Origin: Pseudomonas sp. p1(2021b)
Lineage (GTDB): Bacteria > Pseudomonadota > Gammaproteobacteria > Pseudomonadales > Pseudomonadaceae
Length of the DNA: 64,000 nucleotides
NCBI RefSeq assembly: GCF_020151015.1
Contig: NZ_CP083746.1
Location: 1,889,001 to 1,953,000, forward strand
Direction of reading: 5' to 3'
A program made the position numbers and the translations under genes. Of this stretch, positions 1-13,380 are shown in pieces. The notes under the pieces were generated by a model. The model had not been told where the DNA came from. It did no database searches and saw nothing but the letters and a program-made list of their open reading frames with translations. Within the stretch, counting starts at the first letter, position 1, and each line of letters opens with the position of its first letter.

Positions 1-1020
<1,020 letters not shown>

Positions 1021-1071
1021 TCAGTTGGGGGGCTGACCAAAGGTCAGCTCTATGAATCATGTTGCAGTGCC

Positions 1072-1189
1072 CCTGTAGGAGCGGCCTTGCGCCGCGAAAG
1101 GGGCGCGCAGCGGACCCCGGGTCTTGGATCTGGCTTGATCGCCGGGGCCGCTTGGCGGCCCTTTCGCGGCGCAAGGCCGCTCCTACAGG
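1072..1189. repeat. REP-like palindrome pair between hflD and purB
   Basis: A 30-bp sequence at 1072-1101 containing GTAGGAGCGGCCTTGCGCCG is repeated as its exact reverse complement at 1160-1189. The same core recurs at 10781-10883 and 20922-21012. This is the head-to-head REP arrangement common in P. putida intergenic DNA; it can fold on RNA and may attenuate read-through from hflD to purB. Confidence 0.85.
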
Positions 1190-1204
1190 GCTTGCGTCGG
1201 TCCT

Positions 1205-1831
1205 TCAGGAAGGCGCGCGCATCATGTCGTACAGCTGGTTGAGCAACTTGCGCCGGCTGAACACCAGCTGCCAGCGGTGCCCGCCCAGCTGGCGCCACAG
1301 GCGCGCGGCGCGGATGCCGGCCAGCAGCAGGGCGCGGATCTTCGAGGCGTTGCCGGCTTGCTGCAGGAAGCGCATGTCGCCGTGCACCTGGATCCGCTGG
1401 CGCAAGGTGCTCAGGGTGTCCTGGTACAAGGCTCCACTGGAAGCGATGACGTTATCGTGAACCAGGCCGAAGTGGTCGGCCTGGGCCTGGATCTGCGGCA
1501 GGCGCTTGCCGATGGTGTCGAGCATGTCGTCGCGCTTGGCCAGCTGACGCTCCAGGCCCAGCATCGACAGTGCATAGCGCAGGGGCTCGCGCTGCAGGCT
1601 GCTGGGGTCGCGTTCCAGGGCGCCGACCAGTGCACGGTAGCCGTCACGCAGGTTCAGGTCGTCGCCGCCGAACACCTCCAGGGTGTCTTTGGGGTCGCGG
1701 ACCAGCAGGCTGCCGAGCATGCAGCCGATGTTGGCCTCGCTGGCCTGGCCGGTGCGGGCGATGCGGTCGACCAGCACCGCGGCCTGGAACACGCCACCCA
1801 GGGCGACCAGTTGTTCCTGGATGTTGTTCAT
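1205..1831 (-). CDS. hflD: High frequency lysogenization protein HflD homologue
   Basis: HflD is a small, largely helical, membrane-associated protein (208 aa here, usual size about 205-213). In E. coli it sequesters phage lambda CII; its native role is unclear. The protein starts [20 protein letters not shown] and contains the conserved [14 protein letters not shown] segment. The ATG at 1831 was chosen because it overlaps the mnmA stop by 4 bases (translational coupling); an in-frame extension upstream would lie inside mnmA. The order mnmA-hflD-purB matches other gammaproteobacteria. Confidence 0.93.
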   Translation of the reverse strand: MNNIQEQLVALGGVFQAAVLVDRIARTGQASEANIGCMLGSLLVRDPKDTLEVFGGDDLNLRDGYRALVGALERDPSSLQREPLRYALSMLGLERQLAKRDDMLDTIGKRLPQIQAQADHFGLVHDNVIASSGALYQDTLSTLRQRIQVHGDMRFLQQAGNASKIRALLLAGIRAARLWRQLGGHRWQLVFSRRKLLNQLYDMMRAPS

Positions 1832-2952
1832 TGACGCGGGCTCCAGGGTTCGGCCGTCTCGATCACGCCGCCGCCCAGGCACACCTCGCCGTCGTAGAAC
1901 ACCACCGATTGGCCTGGCGTGACGGCCCGCTGTGGTTCATCGAACACCGCGCGGTAGCCGCCCTCGGTGCGTTCCAGGGTGCACGCCTGGTCGCCCTGGC
2001 GGTAGCGCACCTTGGCGGTGAGCCGGCGCGGGCTGCCCAGGTCGATGGGGTTGACCCAGAAGATCTCCGAGGCCAGCAGGGCGCGGGAGAACAGCCAGGG
2101 GTGTTCGTTGCCCTGGCCGACCACCAGCACGTTGCGGGCGAGGTCCTTGTGTAGCACGTACCACGGCTCGTCGCCGGCGTCCTTCAGGCCACCGATGCCC
2201 AGGCCCTGGCGTTGGCCGATGGTGTGGTACATCAGGCCATGGTGGCGGCCGATCACTTCGCCGTCGGTGGTCTCGATGTCACCAGGCTGGGCGGGCAGGT
2301 ACTGCTTGAGGAAGTCGCTGAAGCGACGCTCGCCGATGAAGCAGATGCCGGTGGAGTCCTTCTTCTTGGCCGTGGCCAGGCCGTGCTTCTCGGCGATGGC
2401 GCGCACCTCGGGCTTTTCCAGCTCACCCACCGGGAACAGGGTGCGGGCGATCTCCTTGCCGCCGACAGCGTGCAGGAAGTAGCTCTGGTCCTTGTTCGGG
2501 TCCAGGCCCTTGAGCAGCTCGGTGAGCTCGCCGGTGTCGCGCCGGCGCACGTAGTGGCCGGTGGCGATCAGGTCGGCGCCCAGGGACAGGGCGTAGTCGA
2601 GGAACGCCTTGAACTTGATCTCGCGGTTGCAGAGGATGTCCGGGTTCGGCGTGCGGCCTGCCTTGTATTCCTCGAGGAAGTGCTCGAACACGTTGTCCCA
2701 GTACTCGGCGGCGAAGTTGGCGGTGTGCAGCTTGATGCCGATGCGGTCGCACACGGCCTGGGCGTCGGCCAGGTCTTCGCGGGCGGTGCAGTATTCGGTG
2801 CCGTCGTCTTCTTCCCAGTTCTTCATGAACAGACCTTCCACCTGGTAGCCCTGCTCCATGAGCAGAAGGGCGGAGACGGAAGAGTCCACGCCGCCGGACA
2901 TGCCGACGATGACGCGGGTCTTGGCGGGGTCTTTGAGTGCTGGGCTGGTCAT
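1828..2952 (-). CDS. mnmA: tRNA-uridine 2-sulfurtransferase MnmA
   Basis: MnmA adenylates and thiolates U34 of tRNA-Glu, -Lys and -Gln to give s2U. At 374 aa it is full length. The PP-loop SGGVDSS is at residues 19-25, and the two catalytic cysteines are visible as C108 (PDILCN) and C204 (TGICFIGER). The sulfur reaches MnmA through the TusBCD-TusE relay, which is encoded in this same window at 23085-24466. It lies between the NUDIX gene and hflD on one strand, probably in one transcript, and overlaps hflD by 4 bases. Confidence 0.98.
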   Translation of the reverse strand: MTSPALKDPAKTRVIVGMSGGVDSSVSALLLMEQGYQVEGLFMKNWEEDDGTEYCTAREDLADAQAVCDRIGIKLHTANFAAEYWDNVFEHFLEEYKAGRTPNPDILCNREIKFKAFLDYALSLGADLIATGHYVRRRDTGELTELLKGLDPNKDQSYFLHAVGGKEIARTLFPVGELEKPEVRAIAEKHGLATAKKKDSTGICFIGERRFSDFLKQYLPAQPGDIETTDGEVIGRHHGLMYHTIGQRQGLGIGGLKDAGDEPWYVLHKDLARNVLVVGQGNEHPWLFSRALLASEIFWVNPIDLGSPRRLTAKVRYRQGDQACTLERTEGGYRAVFDEPQRAVTPGQSVVFYDGEVCLGGGVIETAEPWSPRQ

Positions 2953-3010
2953 GGCTACCGGTGTGTATCTGGGGGAAAAATTCCGATTCTATCAGGCCAA
3001 GGCCTTCGCG

Positions 3011-3451
3011 TCAGTCGCGTAGCAGCGCCAGGCTGTGCAGCGGGCCGGCAAGGTAGTCGTCCAGGCAGCGCGGCACCAGCTCGCTGCGCCAGTGCGCAGG
3101 GTCGGCCAGCAGCTCTTCGCGGCTCAGCCAGACGGCGCGCACGATGTCGCTGTCCAGGGCGCGGTCGGGGTGGTGGCGCACGGGGCGGGCGGCGAAGCAG
3201 ACGCGCTGGTAGGTCACGCCGTTGCTGGGGGCTGTATAGAGGTAGATGCCGACCACGCCGGTGAGTTCGACCTCCCAGGCGGTTTCCTCGAGAGTTTCGC
3301 GCAGGGCAGCCTGGGGCAGGGTCTCGTTGGGCTCCAGGTGGCCGGCGGGCTGGTTGAACACGTGCTGGTTGGCCTTGAATTCCTCGACGAATAGGAACTT
3401 GCCGTCGTGCTCGACGACGGTGGCGACGGTGATGTGGGGTTGCCAGGTCAT
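3011..3451 (-). CDS. NUDIX hydrolase (NudJ-like)
   Basis: This is a 146-aa NUDIX pyrophosphohydrolase. The Nudix box GX5EX7REXXEEXG is complete at residues 37-59 (GHLEPNE ... RETLEET). In E. coli the equivalent gene next to mnmA is nudJ, active on thiamine pyrophosphate precursors and nucleotides; that substrate is only inferred here from synteny and similarity. The ATG at 3451 is preceded by AAGGAGCTGTTC, a strong ribosome site, so the longer upstream reading frame is not used. It ends 58 bases before mnmA and is likely co-transcribed with it. Confidence 0.92.
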   Translation of the reverse strand: MTWQPHITVATVVEHDGKFLFVEEFKANQHVFNQPAGHLEPNETLPQAALRETLEETAWEVELTGVVGIYLYTAPSNGVTYQRVCFAARPVRHHPDRALDSDIVRAVWLSREELLADPAHWRSELVPRCLDDYLAGPLHSLALLRD

Positions 3452-3481
3452 GAACAGCTCCTTGGAGGCTTGCGCAGCCCT

Positions 3482-3552
3482 TGTGGGAGCGGGTTTACCC
3501 GCGAATGCGTCAGTGATTCGCCATCGCATTCGCGGGTAAACCCGCTCCCACA
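3482..3552. repeat. REP-like inverted repeat
   Basis: 28-bp arms at 3482-3509 and 3525-3552 are exact reverse complements around a 15-base loop, with the P. putida REP core GGGAGCGGGTTTACCCGCG. It lies in the space between the NUDIX gene and the end of the monomeric isocitrate dehydrogenase gene. Confidence 0.88.
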
Positions 3553-3591
3553 GAGTCCGCGCTGGCGGCCAGAAATCGTTTATCCAGAAAG

Positions 3592-3623
3592 CACAAACCC
3601 CGGTGCGTGGCCGGGGTTTGTGG
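3592..3623 (-). terminator. Terminator of monomeric isocitrate dehydrogenase gene
   Basis: The stem CACAAACCCCGG / CCGGGGTTTGTG with a short loop lies 19 bases past the idh stop codon on the reverse strand. There is no long U tract, so strength is uncertain. Confidence 0.6.
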
Positions 3624-3641
3624 TGTTACTTCAAGCGAACC

Positions 3642-6296
<2,655 letters not shown>

Positions 6297-7553
6297 ATGG
6301 GATACCAGAAAATCAAGGTTCCGGCGGACGGTGCCAAGATCACCGTCAATGCAGACCATTCGCTCAACGTTCCCGACAACCCCATCATCCCGTACATCGA
6401 GGGCGACGGTATCGGTGTCGATGTTTCGCCGGTGATGATCAAGGTGGTGGATGCCGCCGTGCAGAAGGCCTACGGCGGCAAGCGCAAGATCGCCTGGATG
6501 GAGGTGTATGCCGGCGAGAAGGCCACCCAGGTGTATGACCAGGACACCTGGCTGCCCCAGGAAACCCTCGACGCGGTGCGCGACTATGTGGTGTCGATCA
6601 AGGGCCCGTTGACCACGCCGGTCGGTGGCGGCATCCGTTCGCTGAACGTGGCCCTGCGCCAGCAGTTGGACCTGTATGTCTGCCTGCGCCCGGTACTGTG
6701 GTTCCAGGGCGTGCCGAGCCCGGTCAAGAAGCCGGGGGACGTCGACATGGTGATCTTCCGCGAGAACTCCGAGGACATCTATGCCGGCATCGAATGGAAG
6801 GCCGGCTCCCCGGAGGCGAACAAGGTGATCAAGTTCCTCAAGGAGGAAATGGGCGTCACCAAGATCCGTTTCGACCAGGATTGCGGCATCGGCGTCAAGC
6901 CGGTTTCCCGCGAGGGCACCAAGCGCCTGGTGCGCAAGGCCTTGCAATATGTAGTGGATAACGACCGCGAATCGCTGACTTTGGTGCACAAGGGCAACAT
7001 CATGAAGTTCACCGAGGGGGCCTTCAAGGACTGGGGCTACGAGGTGGCACGGGATGAGTTCGGCGCCGAGCTGCTCGACGGTGGCCCGTGGATGAAGTTC
7101 AAGAACCCCAAGAGCGGTCGTGAAGTGATCGTCAAGGATGCCATCGCCGATGCCATGCTCCAGCAGATCCTGCTGCGCCCGGCTGAATACGACGTGATCG
7201 CCACCCTCAACCTCAACGGTGACTACCTCTCCGATGCCCTGGCGGCCGAGGTCGGCGGTATCGGCATCGCGCCAGGGGCCAACCTCTCCGACACTGTGGC
7301 CATGTTCGAGGCCACCCATGGCACCGCGCCCAAGTATGCCGGGCAGGACAAGGTCAACCCAGGCTCGGTGATCCTCTCGGCCGAGATGATGCTGCGCCAC
7401 ATGGGCTGGACCGAGGCGGCTGATTTGATCATCAAGGGGACCAACGGCGCGATCGCCGCCAAGACCGTCACCTATGACTTCGAGCGCCTGATGGAAGGGG
7501 CCACGCTGGTCAGCAGCTCGGGCTTTGGCGACGAGATGATCAAGCACATGTGA
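6297..7553 (+). CDS. icd: NADP-dependent isocitrate dehydrogenase, dimeric type
   Basis: This is the homodimeric TCA-cycle isocitrate dehydrogenase, 418 aa. The substrate loop [13 protein letters not shown] contains Ser115, the site phosphorylated by AceK in E. coli. The NADP-binding region [20 protein letters not shown] follows near the C-terminus. The start has GGAG ten bases upstream. It is divergently transcribed from the monomeric isozyme and convergent with cspD. In other pseudomonads activity of this enzyme is controlled by AceK at the glyoxylate branch point; aceK is not in the window. Confidence 0.98.
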   Translation: MGYQKIKVPADGAKITVNADHSLNVPDNPIIPYIEGDGIGVDVSPVMIKVVDAAVQKAYGGKRKIAWMEVYAGEKATQVYDQDTWLPQETLDAVRDYVVSIKGPLTTPVGGGIRSLNVALRQQLDLYVCLRPVLWFQGVPSPVKKPGDVDMVIFRENSEDIYAGIEWKAGSPEANKVIKFLKEEMGVTKIRFDQDCGIGVKPVSREGTKRLVRKALQYVVDNDRESLTLVHKGNIMKFTEGAFKDWGYEVARDEFGAELLDGGPWMKFKNPKSGREVIVKDAIADAMLQQILLRPAEYDVIATLNLNGDYLSDALAAEVGGIGIAPGANLSDTVAMFEATHGTAPKYAGQDKVNPGSVILSAEMMLRHMGWTEAADLIIKGTNGAIAAKTVTYDFERLMEGATLVSSSGFGDEMIKHM

Positions 7554-7565
7554 GGTCAATGAAAA

Positions 7566-7593
7566 CCGGCCAGCCCTTGTGGGGGCTGGCCGG
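7566..7593 (-). terminator. Terminator between icd and cspD
   Basis: A stem of CCGGCCAGCCC and GGGGCTGGCCGG sits between the convergent icd and cspD genes. On the reverse strand it is followed by TTTTC, so it fits best as the cspD terminator, though it may serve both directions. Confidence 0.7.
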
Positions 7594-7624
7594 CTGCCAA
7601 TGTGCCTGCAGAAGGTGGAGCCGG

Positions 7625-7882
7625 TCAGGCCTGTACGGTGATGCCTGCCGGCTGGGCCTCGACCTTGGCCTGGGTGGCGCCGGCGTTGGAGATGTTCACG
7701 GCGTGTAGCCCCTTCGGGCCCTGGACGATGTCGAAGGTCACGGCCTGGCCAGCCTTGAGCGTCTTGTAGCCGTCCATCTGGATATGCGAATAGTGGGCGA
7801 ACAGGTCTTCGCTTTTACCCTCCTCGTTGACGAAACCATAGCCCTTGGCATTGTTGAACCACTTGACTTTACCGCTCGCCAT
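7625..7882 (-). CDS. cspD: Cold-shock domain protein CspD
   Basis: An 85-aa single cold-shock domain protein binding single-stranded nucleic acid. RNP motifs KGYGFV and DLFAHYS-type (LFAHYSHI) are visible in the first 40 residues, with a short variable tail. In E. coli CspD is a stationary-phase inhibitor of replication initiation and a proteolysis substrate of Lon. The start MASGKVKWF at 7882 was chosen because GAGGG lies 8 bases upstream; the ATG two codons earlier has too short a spacing. The divergent neighbour is clpS, the arrangement conserved from E. coli to Pseudomonas. Confidence 0.95.
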   Translation of the reverse strand: MASGKVKWFNNAKGYGFVNEEGKSEDLFAHYSHIQMDGYKTLKAGQAVTFDIVQGPKGLHAVNISNAGATQAKVEAQPAGITVQA

Positions 7883-8111
7883 CCTCATGTCCCTCTGCAA
7901 AGGACTCCATCACTGGAGTATCATCCGGTCATCCGCATACGAACCATGCGAAAAAATCTGGTTGACTGCGCGGATCTTTATCGACCACGGTGGGTTCTTA
8001 TTGGTTGTAACACCGTTTTGCCGATAGTCAAGGTCAGACGGCGCCCGCGCCGGAAGCGGCCTGCGCGGTCAACCCACTACCTTAACCTGTCGATATGATG
8101 AAATTCTTTCC

Positions 8112-8474
8112 ATGCAACCACTCAGCCAGATTCGACTAACATTCAATCAGGATCGCCCGCAATCGAACGAGGACGACGGCTCCGGTCTGGCGGTACAGGA
8201 AGCCAAGCCGATCCTGCAGGCGCCACCGATGTACAAGGTGGTTTTGTTCAACGATGACTACACGCCAATGGATTTCGTCGTCGAAGTGCTCGAGACGTTC
8301 TTCAATCTGAACCGCGAGCTGGCGACCAAGATCATGCTGACCGTCCACACCGAAGGGCGGGCAGTGTGCGGATTGTTTACCCGTGACATCGCCGAGACAA
8401 AGGCCATGCAGGTCAACCAATACGCCAGGGAAAGCCAGCATCCGCTACTCTGTGAAATCGAGAAGGACGGTTAA
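8112..8474 (+). CDS. clpS: ATP-dependent Clp protease adaptor ClpS
   Basis: ClpS (120 aa) recognises N-degron residues (Leu, Phe, Tyr, Trp) and hands substrates to ClpAP. The conserved core [20 protein letters not shown] and the [12 protein letters not shown] segment are present after a flexible 40-residue N-terminal arm. clpA begins 30 bases downstream on the same strand, so the two are an operon. The two transferases that create N-degrons, bpt and aat, are encoded nearby at 11268 and 12031. Confidence 0.97.
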   Translation: MQPLSQIRLTFNQDRPQSNEDDGSGLAVQEAKPILQAPPMYKVVLFNDDYTPMDFVVEVLETFFNLNRELATKIMLTVHTEGRAVCGLFTRDIAETKAMQVNQYARESQHPLLCEIEKDG

Positions 8475-8504
8475 TCGCCGACCACTTGGGTATGAGGTGA
8501 AGCT

Positions 8505-10775
8505 ATGTTAAACCGCGAGCTCGAAGTCACCCTCAATCTGGCCTTCAAGGAGGCTCGTTCGAAGCGTCATGAGTTCATGACCGTCGAGCACCTGCTGCTT
8601 GCACTCCTTGACAACGAGGCCGCCGCGACCGTTCTTCGCGCCTGTGGTGCCAATCTCGACAAGCTCAAGCACGACCTGCAAGAGTTCATCGATTCCACCA
8701 CACCGCTGATTCCCGTTCATGACGAGGACCGCGAAACCCAGCCGACCCTGGGCTTCCAGCGTGTCCTGCAGCGTGCCGTGTTCCATGTGCAGAGCTCCGG
8801 CAAGCGCGAGGTCACCGGCGCCAACGTGCTGGTGGCGATCTTCAGCGAACAGGAAAGCCAGGCCGTGTTCCTGCTCAAGCAGCAGAGCGTGGCGCGCATC
8901 GACGTGGTCAACTACATCGCCCATGGCATCTCCAAGGTGCCGGGCCACGGTTCGCACAGCGAGAGCGACCAGGACATGCAGGACGAGGAGGGTGGCGAGG
9001 CCGCATCCTCGAGCAACCCCCTGGACGCCTATGCCAGCAACCTGAACGAACTGGCCCGTCTGGGCCGCATCGACCCGCTGGTGGGGCGCGAGCAGGAAGT
9101 CGAGCGGGTCGCTCAAATCCTTGCCCGCCGGCGCAAGAACAACCCGCTGCTGGTCGGCGAGGCCGGCGTGGGCAAGACCGCCATCGCCGAAGGCCTGGCC
9201 AAGCGCATCGTCGACGGCCAGGTGCCTGACCTGCTGGCCCAGAGTGTCGTCTACTCCCTCGACCTCGGCGCCCTGCTGGCCGGTACCAAGTACCGTGGTG
9301 ATTTCGAGAAACGCTTCAAGGCGCTGCTCGGCGAGCTGCGCAAGCGCCCGCAGGCGATCCTGTTCATCGACGAGATCCACACCATCATCGGTGCCGGTGC
9401 CGCATCGGGCGGGGTGATGGATGCGTCCAACCTGCTCAAGCCGCTGCTGTCCTCCGGGGACATCCGTTGCATTGGCTCGACCACGTTCCAGGAGTTTCGT
9501 GGCATCTTCGAGAAGGACCGGGCCCTGGCGCGACGCTTCCAGAAGGTCGATGTCACCGAGCCGTCGGTGGAAGATACCGTGGGCATCCTGCGTGGCCTGA
9601 AGGGCCGCTTCGAGACCCACCACAACATCGAGTACAGCGACGAGGCCCTGCGCGCCGCCGCAGAACTGGCAGCACGCTACATCAATGACCGGCACATGCC
9701 GGACAAGGCCATCGACGTGATCGACGAGGCCGGCGCCTATCAGCGCCTGCAGCCGGAAGGTAGCCGGGTCAAGCGGATCGACGTGTCGCAGGTCGAAGAC
9801 ATCGTCGCCAAGATCGCGCGGATCCCGCCCAAGCATGTCACCAGTTCCGACAAGGAGCTGCTGCGCAACCTGGAGCGTGACCTCAAGCTCACCGTGTTCG
9901 GCCAGGATGCCGCCATCGACTCGCTGGCGACCGCGATCAAGCTCTCCCGTGCCGGGCTCAAGGCACCGGATAAGCCAGTCGGCTCGTTCCTGTTCGCTGG
10001 CCCCACCGGCGTGGGCAAGACCGAGGCCGCACGCCAGCTGGCCAAGGCCCTGGGTGTCGAGCTGGTGCGCTTCGACATGTCCGAGTACATGGAGCGGCAC
10101 ACCGTGTCGCGCCTGATCGGTGCGCCGCCAGGCTATGTCGGGTTCGACCAGGGTGGCCTGTTGACCGAGGCGATCACCAAGCAGCCGCATTGTGTGCTGC
10201 TGCTCGACGAAATCGAGAAGGCCCACCCGGAAGTCTTCAACCTGCTGCTGCAGGTGATGGACCACGGGACCCTGACCGACAACAATGGGCGCAAGGCGGA
10301 CTTCCGCAACGTGATCCTGATCATGACCACCAATGCCGGCGCCGAAACCGCCGCGCGGGCCTCGATCGGCTTCACCCAGCAGGACCACACCTCCGATGCC
10401 ATGGAAGTGATCCGCAAGAGCTTCACGCCGGAGTTCCGCAACCGCCTGGATACCATCATCCAGTTCGGCCGCCTGAGCCATGAAACCATCAAGAGCATCG
10501 TCGACAAGTTCCTCATCGAACTGCAGGCGCAGCTCGAGGACAAGCGTGTGCTGCTGGAAGTCAGTGATGACGCACGCGGCTGGCTGGCTGCCTCCGGCTA
10601 CGATGTGCAGATGGGGGCACGGCCCATGGCGCGGCTCATCCAGGACAAGATCAAGCGGCCGTTGGCCGAGGAGATCCTGTTCGGCGAGCTGTCCGAGCAT
10701 GGCGGGGTGGTGCACGTCGACTTGCGCGATGGCGAGCTGGTGTTCGACTTCGAGACCACGGCTGAGGTGGCGTAA
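8505..10775 (+). CDS. clpA: ATP-dependent Clp protease ATP-binding subunit ClpA
   Basis: ClpA is the hexameric AAA+ unfoldase that feeds ClpP. The protein has 756 aa, the usual length. A Clp N-domain repeat occupies residues 1 to about 145, then a charged linker ([10 protein letters not shown]), AAA module 1 with Walker A GEAGVGKT near residue 219 and [10 protein letters not shown], and AAA module 2 with Walker A GPTGVGKT near residue 500. The ClpP-docking loop should lie in module 2. It follows clpS by 30 bases and is followed by a REP pair. Confidence 0.98.
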   Translation: MLNRELEVTLNLAFKEARSKRHEFMTVEHLLLALLDNEAAATVLRACGANLDKLKHDLQEFIDSTTPLIPVHDEDRETQPTLGFQRVLQRAVFHVQSSGKREVTGANVLVAIFSEQESQAVFLLKQQSVARIDVVNYIAHGISKVPGHGSHSESDQDMQDEEGGEAASSSNPLDAYASNLNELARLGRIDPLVGREQEVERVAQILARRRKNNPLLVGEAGVGKTAIAEGLAKRIVDGQVPDLLAQSVVYSLDLGALLAGTKYRGDFEKRFKALLGELRKRPQAILFIDEIHTIIGAGAASGGVMDASNLLKPLLSSGDIRCIGSTTFQEFRGIFEKDRALARRFQKVDVTEPSVEDTVGILRGLKGRFETHHNIEYSDEALRAAAELAARYINDRHMPDKAIDVIDEAGAYQRLQPEGSRVKRIDVSQVEDIVAKIARIPPKHVTSSDKELLRNLERDLKLTVFGQDAAIDSLATAIKLSRAGLKAPDKPVGSFLFAGPTGVGKTEAARQLAKALGVELVRFDMSEYMERHTVSRLIGAPPGYVGFDQGGLLTEAITKQPHCVLLLDEIEKAHPEVFNLLLQVMDHGTLTDNNGRKADFRNVILIMTTNAGAETAARASIGFTQQDHTSDAMEVIRKSFTPEFRNRLDTIIQFGRLSHETIKSIVDKFLIELQAQLEDKRVLLEVSDDARGWLAASGYDVQMGARPMARLIQDKIKRPLAEEILFGELSEHGGVVHVDLRDGELVFDFETTAEVA

Positions 10776-10780
10776 CAGCG

Positions 10781-10883
10781 GGGGCCGCGTTGCGGCCCTT
10801 TCGCGGCACAAGGCCGCTCCTACAGAGCCTGCACGATCCTTGTAGGAGCGGCCTTGTGCCGCGAAAGGGCTGCAAGGCAGCCC
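10781..10883. repeat. REP-like palindrome pair after clpA
   Basis: The unit with GCGGCCTTGTGCCGCGAAAG at 10840-10870 and its reverse complement at 10795-10826 face each other around a short spacer, flanked by GC-rich extensions (gggccgcgttgcggccc / ggctgcaaggcagcccc). It belongs to the same REP family as 1072-1189 and 20922-21012. Confidence 0.82.
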
Positions 10884-10904
10884 CTGCTGCTAAAAAACAC
10901 GCAC

Positions 10905-10934
10905 AAAAAAGCCCGGCACATAGCCGGGCTTTTT
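10905..10934 (-). terminator. Intrinsic terminator of infA
   Basis: On the reverse strand the stem AGCCCGGC-TATGT-GCCGGGCT is followed by TTTTTT, 12 bases past the infA stop codon. The A tract on the other side could make it bidirectional. Confidence 0.88.
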
Positions 10935-10946
10935 CATGGCTGGAGC

Positions 10947-11165
10947 TTAGCGCGCACGGTAGGTGATGCGGCCCTTGCTCAGGTCGTACGGCGTCAGTTC
11001 GACGCGGACCTTGTCGCCAGTGAGAATACGAATGTAGTTCTTGCGCATCTTTCCAGAGATGTGCGCGGTTACGACGTGCCCGTTTTCCAACTCCACGCGG
11101 AACATGGTGTTGGGCAGGGTGTCGACGACAGTACCTTCCATTTCGAAGCTGTCTTCTTTCGACAT
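10947..11165 (-). CDS. infA: Translation initiation factor IF-1
   Basis: IF-1 binds the ribosomal A site during initiation. The protein is 72 aa, the standard size, a single S1/OB fold beginning [20 protein letters not shown] and ending KGRITYRAR. The ATG at 11165 fits the family exactly; the reading frame runs further upstream but without family similarity. It is followed by an intrinsic terminator and preceded by bpt, as in other Pseudomonas. Confidence 0.99.
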
Positions 11166-11267
11166 GCAGTAAAGCCCTCGGTATCCAGTGATGGCCCGAC
11201 GCACAACCGCACCGGGCAAAAAAGTGGCGTGGATTATGCCCGAAAACTGTGTTTCAAGCCAATGCTT

Positions 11268-11975
11268 TCAATTGAGGGTAACCCACCGTTGGTTGATCAG
11301 CAGTTCGATAGGCCGGTACTGGGTCTTGTAGTTCATTTTCTTGCAGTTCTTGATCCAGTAGCCCAGGTAGACTGCGTCCAGGTCCTGACGCAAGGCTTCG
11401 GTGATCTGCCAGAGGATGGCGTAGCGCCCCAGGCTGCGGCGTTCTTCTTCCGGTTCGTAGAAGGTGTAGACCGCCGACAGGCCGTTGGGCAGCAGGTCGC
11501 ACACGGCCACGGCCATCAGCCGGCCTTCGAGGCGGAACTCATAGAACCAGCAGAACGGCAGGTCGCGCACCAGGAAGGTGGAGAACTGGTCACGGCTCGG
11601 CGGATACATGTCGCCGTCGGCGTGGCGCTGCTCGATGTAGCGCCGGTAGAGGTCGAAATATTCTTCGCGAAAGGCCGGGCGGGCAGCGGTGACGGTCAAG
11701 TCGGCGTTGCGCTTGAGGATGCGCCGTTGCTGGCGGTTGGGAATGAAGCGCGCGGCCGGGATGCGTGCAGGCACGCAGGCATTGCAGTGCTGGCAATGGG
11801 GGCGGTACAGGTGGTCGCCACTGCGGCGGAAACCCATTTCCGAGAGGTCGGCGTACACATGCACGTCCATCGGTTGGCTGGGGTCCAGGAACAGCGTAGT
11901 CGCCTGCTCGTCTGGCAGGTAGCTGCAGGCGTGGGGCTGAGTGGCATAGAACTTCAACCGCGCCAGCTCTGTCAT
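11268..11975 (-). CDS. bpt: Aspartate/glutamate leucyltransferase (arginyl-tRNA transferase family)
   Basis: It transfers Leu from leucyl-tRNA to N-terminal Asp or Glu, making ClpS-recognised degrons. The protein has 235 aa. The N-terminal ATE domain contains the paired-cysteine motif [13 protein letters not shown], and the C-terminal domain has [13 protein letters not shown]. The ATG at 11975, after CCGAGGGGTTGATC, was chosen over an upstream in-frame start inside the bpt-aat spacer. Its place beside aat, clpS and clpA groups the N-degron pathway in 5 kb. Confidence 0.95.
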   Translation of the reverse strand: MTELARLKFYATQPHACSYLPDEQATTLFLDPSQPMDVHVYADLSEMGFRRSGDHLYRPHCQHCNACVPARIPAARFIPNRQQRRILKRNADLTVTAARPAFREEYFDLYRRYIEQRHADGDMYPPSRDQFSTFLVRDLPFCWFYEFRLEGRLMAVAVCDLLPNGLSAVYTFYEPEEERRSLGRYAILWQITEALRQDLDAVYLGYWIKNCKKMNYKTQYRPIELLINQRWVTLN

Positions 11976-12030
11976 GATCAACCCCTCGGCAATACTTTGA
12001 TTTAAGTGTAAGCCAGCTGGCAGAACTCGC

Positions 12031-12711
12031 CTAGCGCGCCCAAGTGGCCGTGTTGAGCTGGTCGAGGTGGCGCGCCAGGTACTCGGCGAAGCTGGCGCGG
12101 CTGATGGCGCGGGCGCCAAGGCTGTGCAGGTGATTGGTCGGCATCTGGCAGTCGATCAGCACGAAACCGGCGGCCTTCAGGTGCTCGACCAGGGCGACGA
12201 AGCCTACCTTGGAGGCATTGTCGGCGCGGCTGAACATCGATTCGCCGAAGAACAGCTGGCCCATGGCCAGGCCATACAGGCCGCCGACCAGCTCGCTACC
12301 CTGGCGTACCTCTACCGAATGGGCGATGCCGCGCCGGTGCAGCTCGCAATAGGCCGCTTGCATGGTGTCAGTGATCCAGGTGCCGTCGGCATAGTCGCGC
12401 GGGGCGGCACAGGCGGCGATGACCGCGGCGAAGTCAGTGTCGAAGCTGACCTGGTAGTGGCCCTGGCGGATGAACTTGGCCAGCGAGCGAGATACGTGCA
12501 GCTCGTCCGGGAACAGGACGGTGCGAGGGTCGGGTGACCACCAGAGGATCGGCTGGCCGTTTTGGTACCAGGGGAAGCAGCCATGGCGATAGGCCTGCAC
12601 CAGGCGCTCCGGGGTCAGGTCGCCGCCCGCGGCGAGCAGGCCGTTGGGGTCGTGCAGGGCCTTGTCCAGGGGCGGGAAAGTCAGGGAGTCGCGGGTCAGC
12701 CAGGTAAGCAT
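12031..12711 (-). CDS. aat: Leucyl/phenylalanyl-tRNA-protein transferase
   Basis: Aat adds Leu or Phe from aminoacyl-tRNA to N-terminal Lys or Arg, generating N-degrons for ClpS-ClpAP. It has 226 aa and the conserved [39 protein letters not shown] and [14 protein letters not shown] blocks. The start at 12711 ([19 protein letters not shown]) matches the family; the longer upstream frame lacks similarity. It is 55 bases upstream of bpt and likely co-transcribed. Confidence 0.97.
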   Translation of the reverse strand: MLTWLTRDSLTFPPLDKALHDPNGLLAAGGDLTPERLVQAYRHGCFPWYQNGQPILWWSPDPRTVLFPDELHVSRSLAKFIRQGHYQVSFDTDFAAVIAACAAPRDYADGTWITDTMQAAYCELHRRGIAHSVEVRQGSELVGGLYGLAMGQLFFGESMFSRADNASKVGFVALVEHLKAAGFVLIDCQMPTNHLHSLGARAISRASFAEYLARHLDQLNTATWAR

Positions 12712-12820
12712 GGTCTTTCGGTGGTGGGGGAGGGGAGAGGGCAGCATGGCGCGCAGGGTCGAAGAGGTCAATCTCTGGCCTTGTGCCGCTGGGCGAGTCG
12801 GGCTCCGCTTGCTTCGTAGG

Positions 12821-12867
12821 AGCCTGCGATGGGCCGCTTGGGGCTGCTTTGCAGCCCATCGCAGGCT
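12821..12867. repeat. 14-bp inverted repeat, REP-like
   Basis: AGCCTGCGATGGGC at 12821-12834 pairs exactly with GCCCATCGCAGGCT at 12854-12867. The loop (CGCTTGGGGCTGCTTTGCA) has its own potential for pairing. Similar to the flanking arms of local REP units but with a different core. Confidence 0.75.
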
Positions 12868-12915
12868 GTCGCCAGCTCTCATAGAACAACGCATAACTCA
12901 TTGATTTGACAAGGC

Positions 12916-13014
12916 CTGTAGGAGCGGGCTTGTCCCGCGATCAAGGGCGAAGCCCTTGCCATACAGCCGCGGCGGCTGGGCCGGCCCAATCGCGGGACAA
13001 GCCCGCTCCTACAG
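12916..13014. repeat. REP-like palindrome pair
   Basis: 25-bp arms CTGTAGGAGCGGGCTTGTCC... at 12916-12940 and its reverse complement at 12990-13014. A half copy of this same unit occurs at 26001-26022. Confidence 0.85.
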
Positions 13015-13380
13015 AAGAAGGCGGCGCTAGCCACTTGTTCTCTGCGCGACAGCGCAGCCCAAAGGGCTGGATGATTTCCCACCGAGATTGTGCCGCTCTC
13101 AAGACTTGCGAAATCCCTGTGGAGCGGCGCAGGCCGCATGGGACAGTTTCATGCGACCGCCGGCACCATCCGGCGCATTTGCTGTCATACCTGTGCAAAA
13201 ACACAGCATAAGCCTTTGTCACGAAAGTAAATGCGTGCTCAAATTGCACCCATAGGGAATCCGCCCCGTTCATGCCCGTGGCGTGCTGCCATGGCGACTG
13301 GCGGGCAGTAATGTTAAAAGTAGTGGTTCGTTGACCGGACACACTACTGGACGCGCAGCAAGCGCAGGAATAGACGCGTT

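Larger units (their letters stand above)
12712..13380. other. Intergenic region between aat and ftsK with stem-loops
   Basis: This 669-base gap between divergent genes has no convincing coding sequence. It contains two palindromic units, annotated separately (12821-12867 and 12916-13014). The part from about 13150 to 13380 should hold the ftsK promoter. Reading frames crossing it have no recognisable family and no ribosome sites. Confidence 0.6.

Noticed and set aside
8508..10811. 767-codon open frame antisense to clpA
   Set aside because: Same shadow effect; clpA on the other strand is unambiguous and the shadow has no domain or ribosome site.
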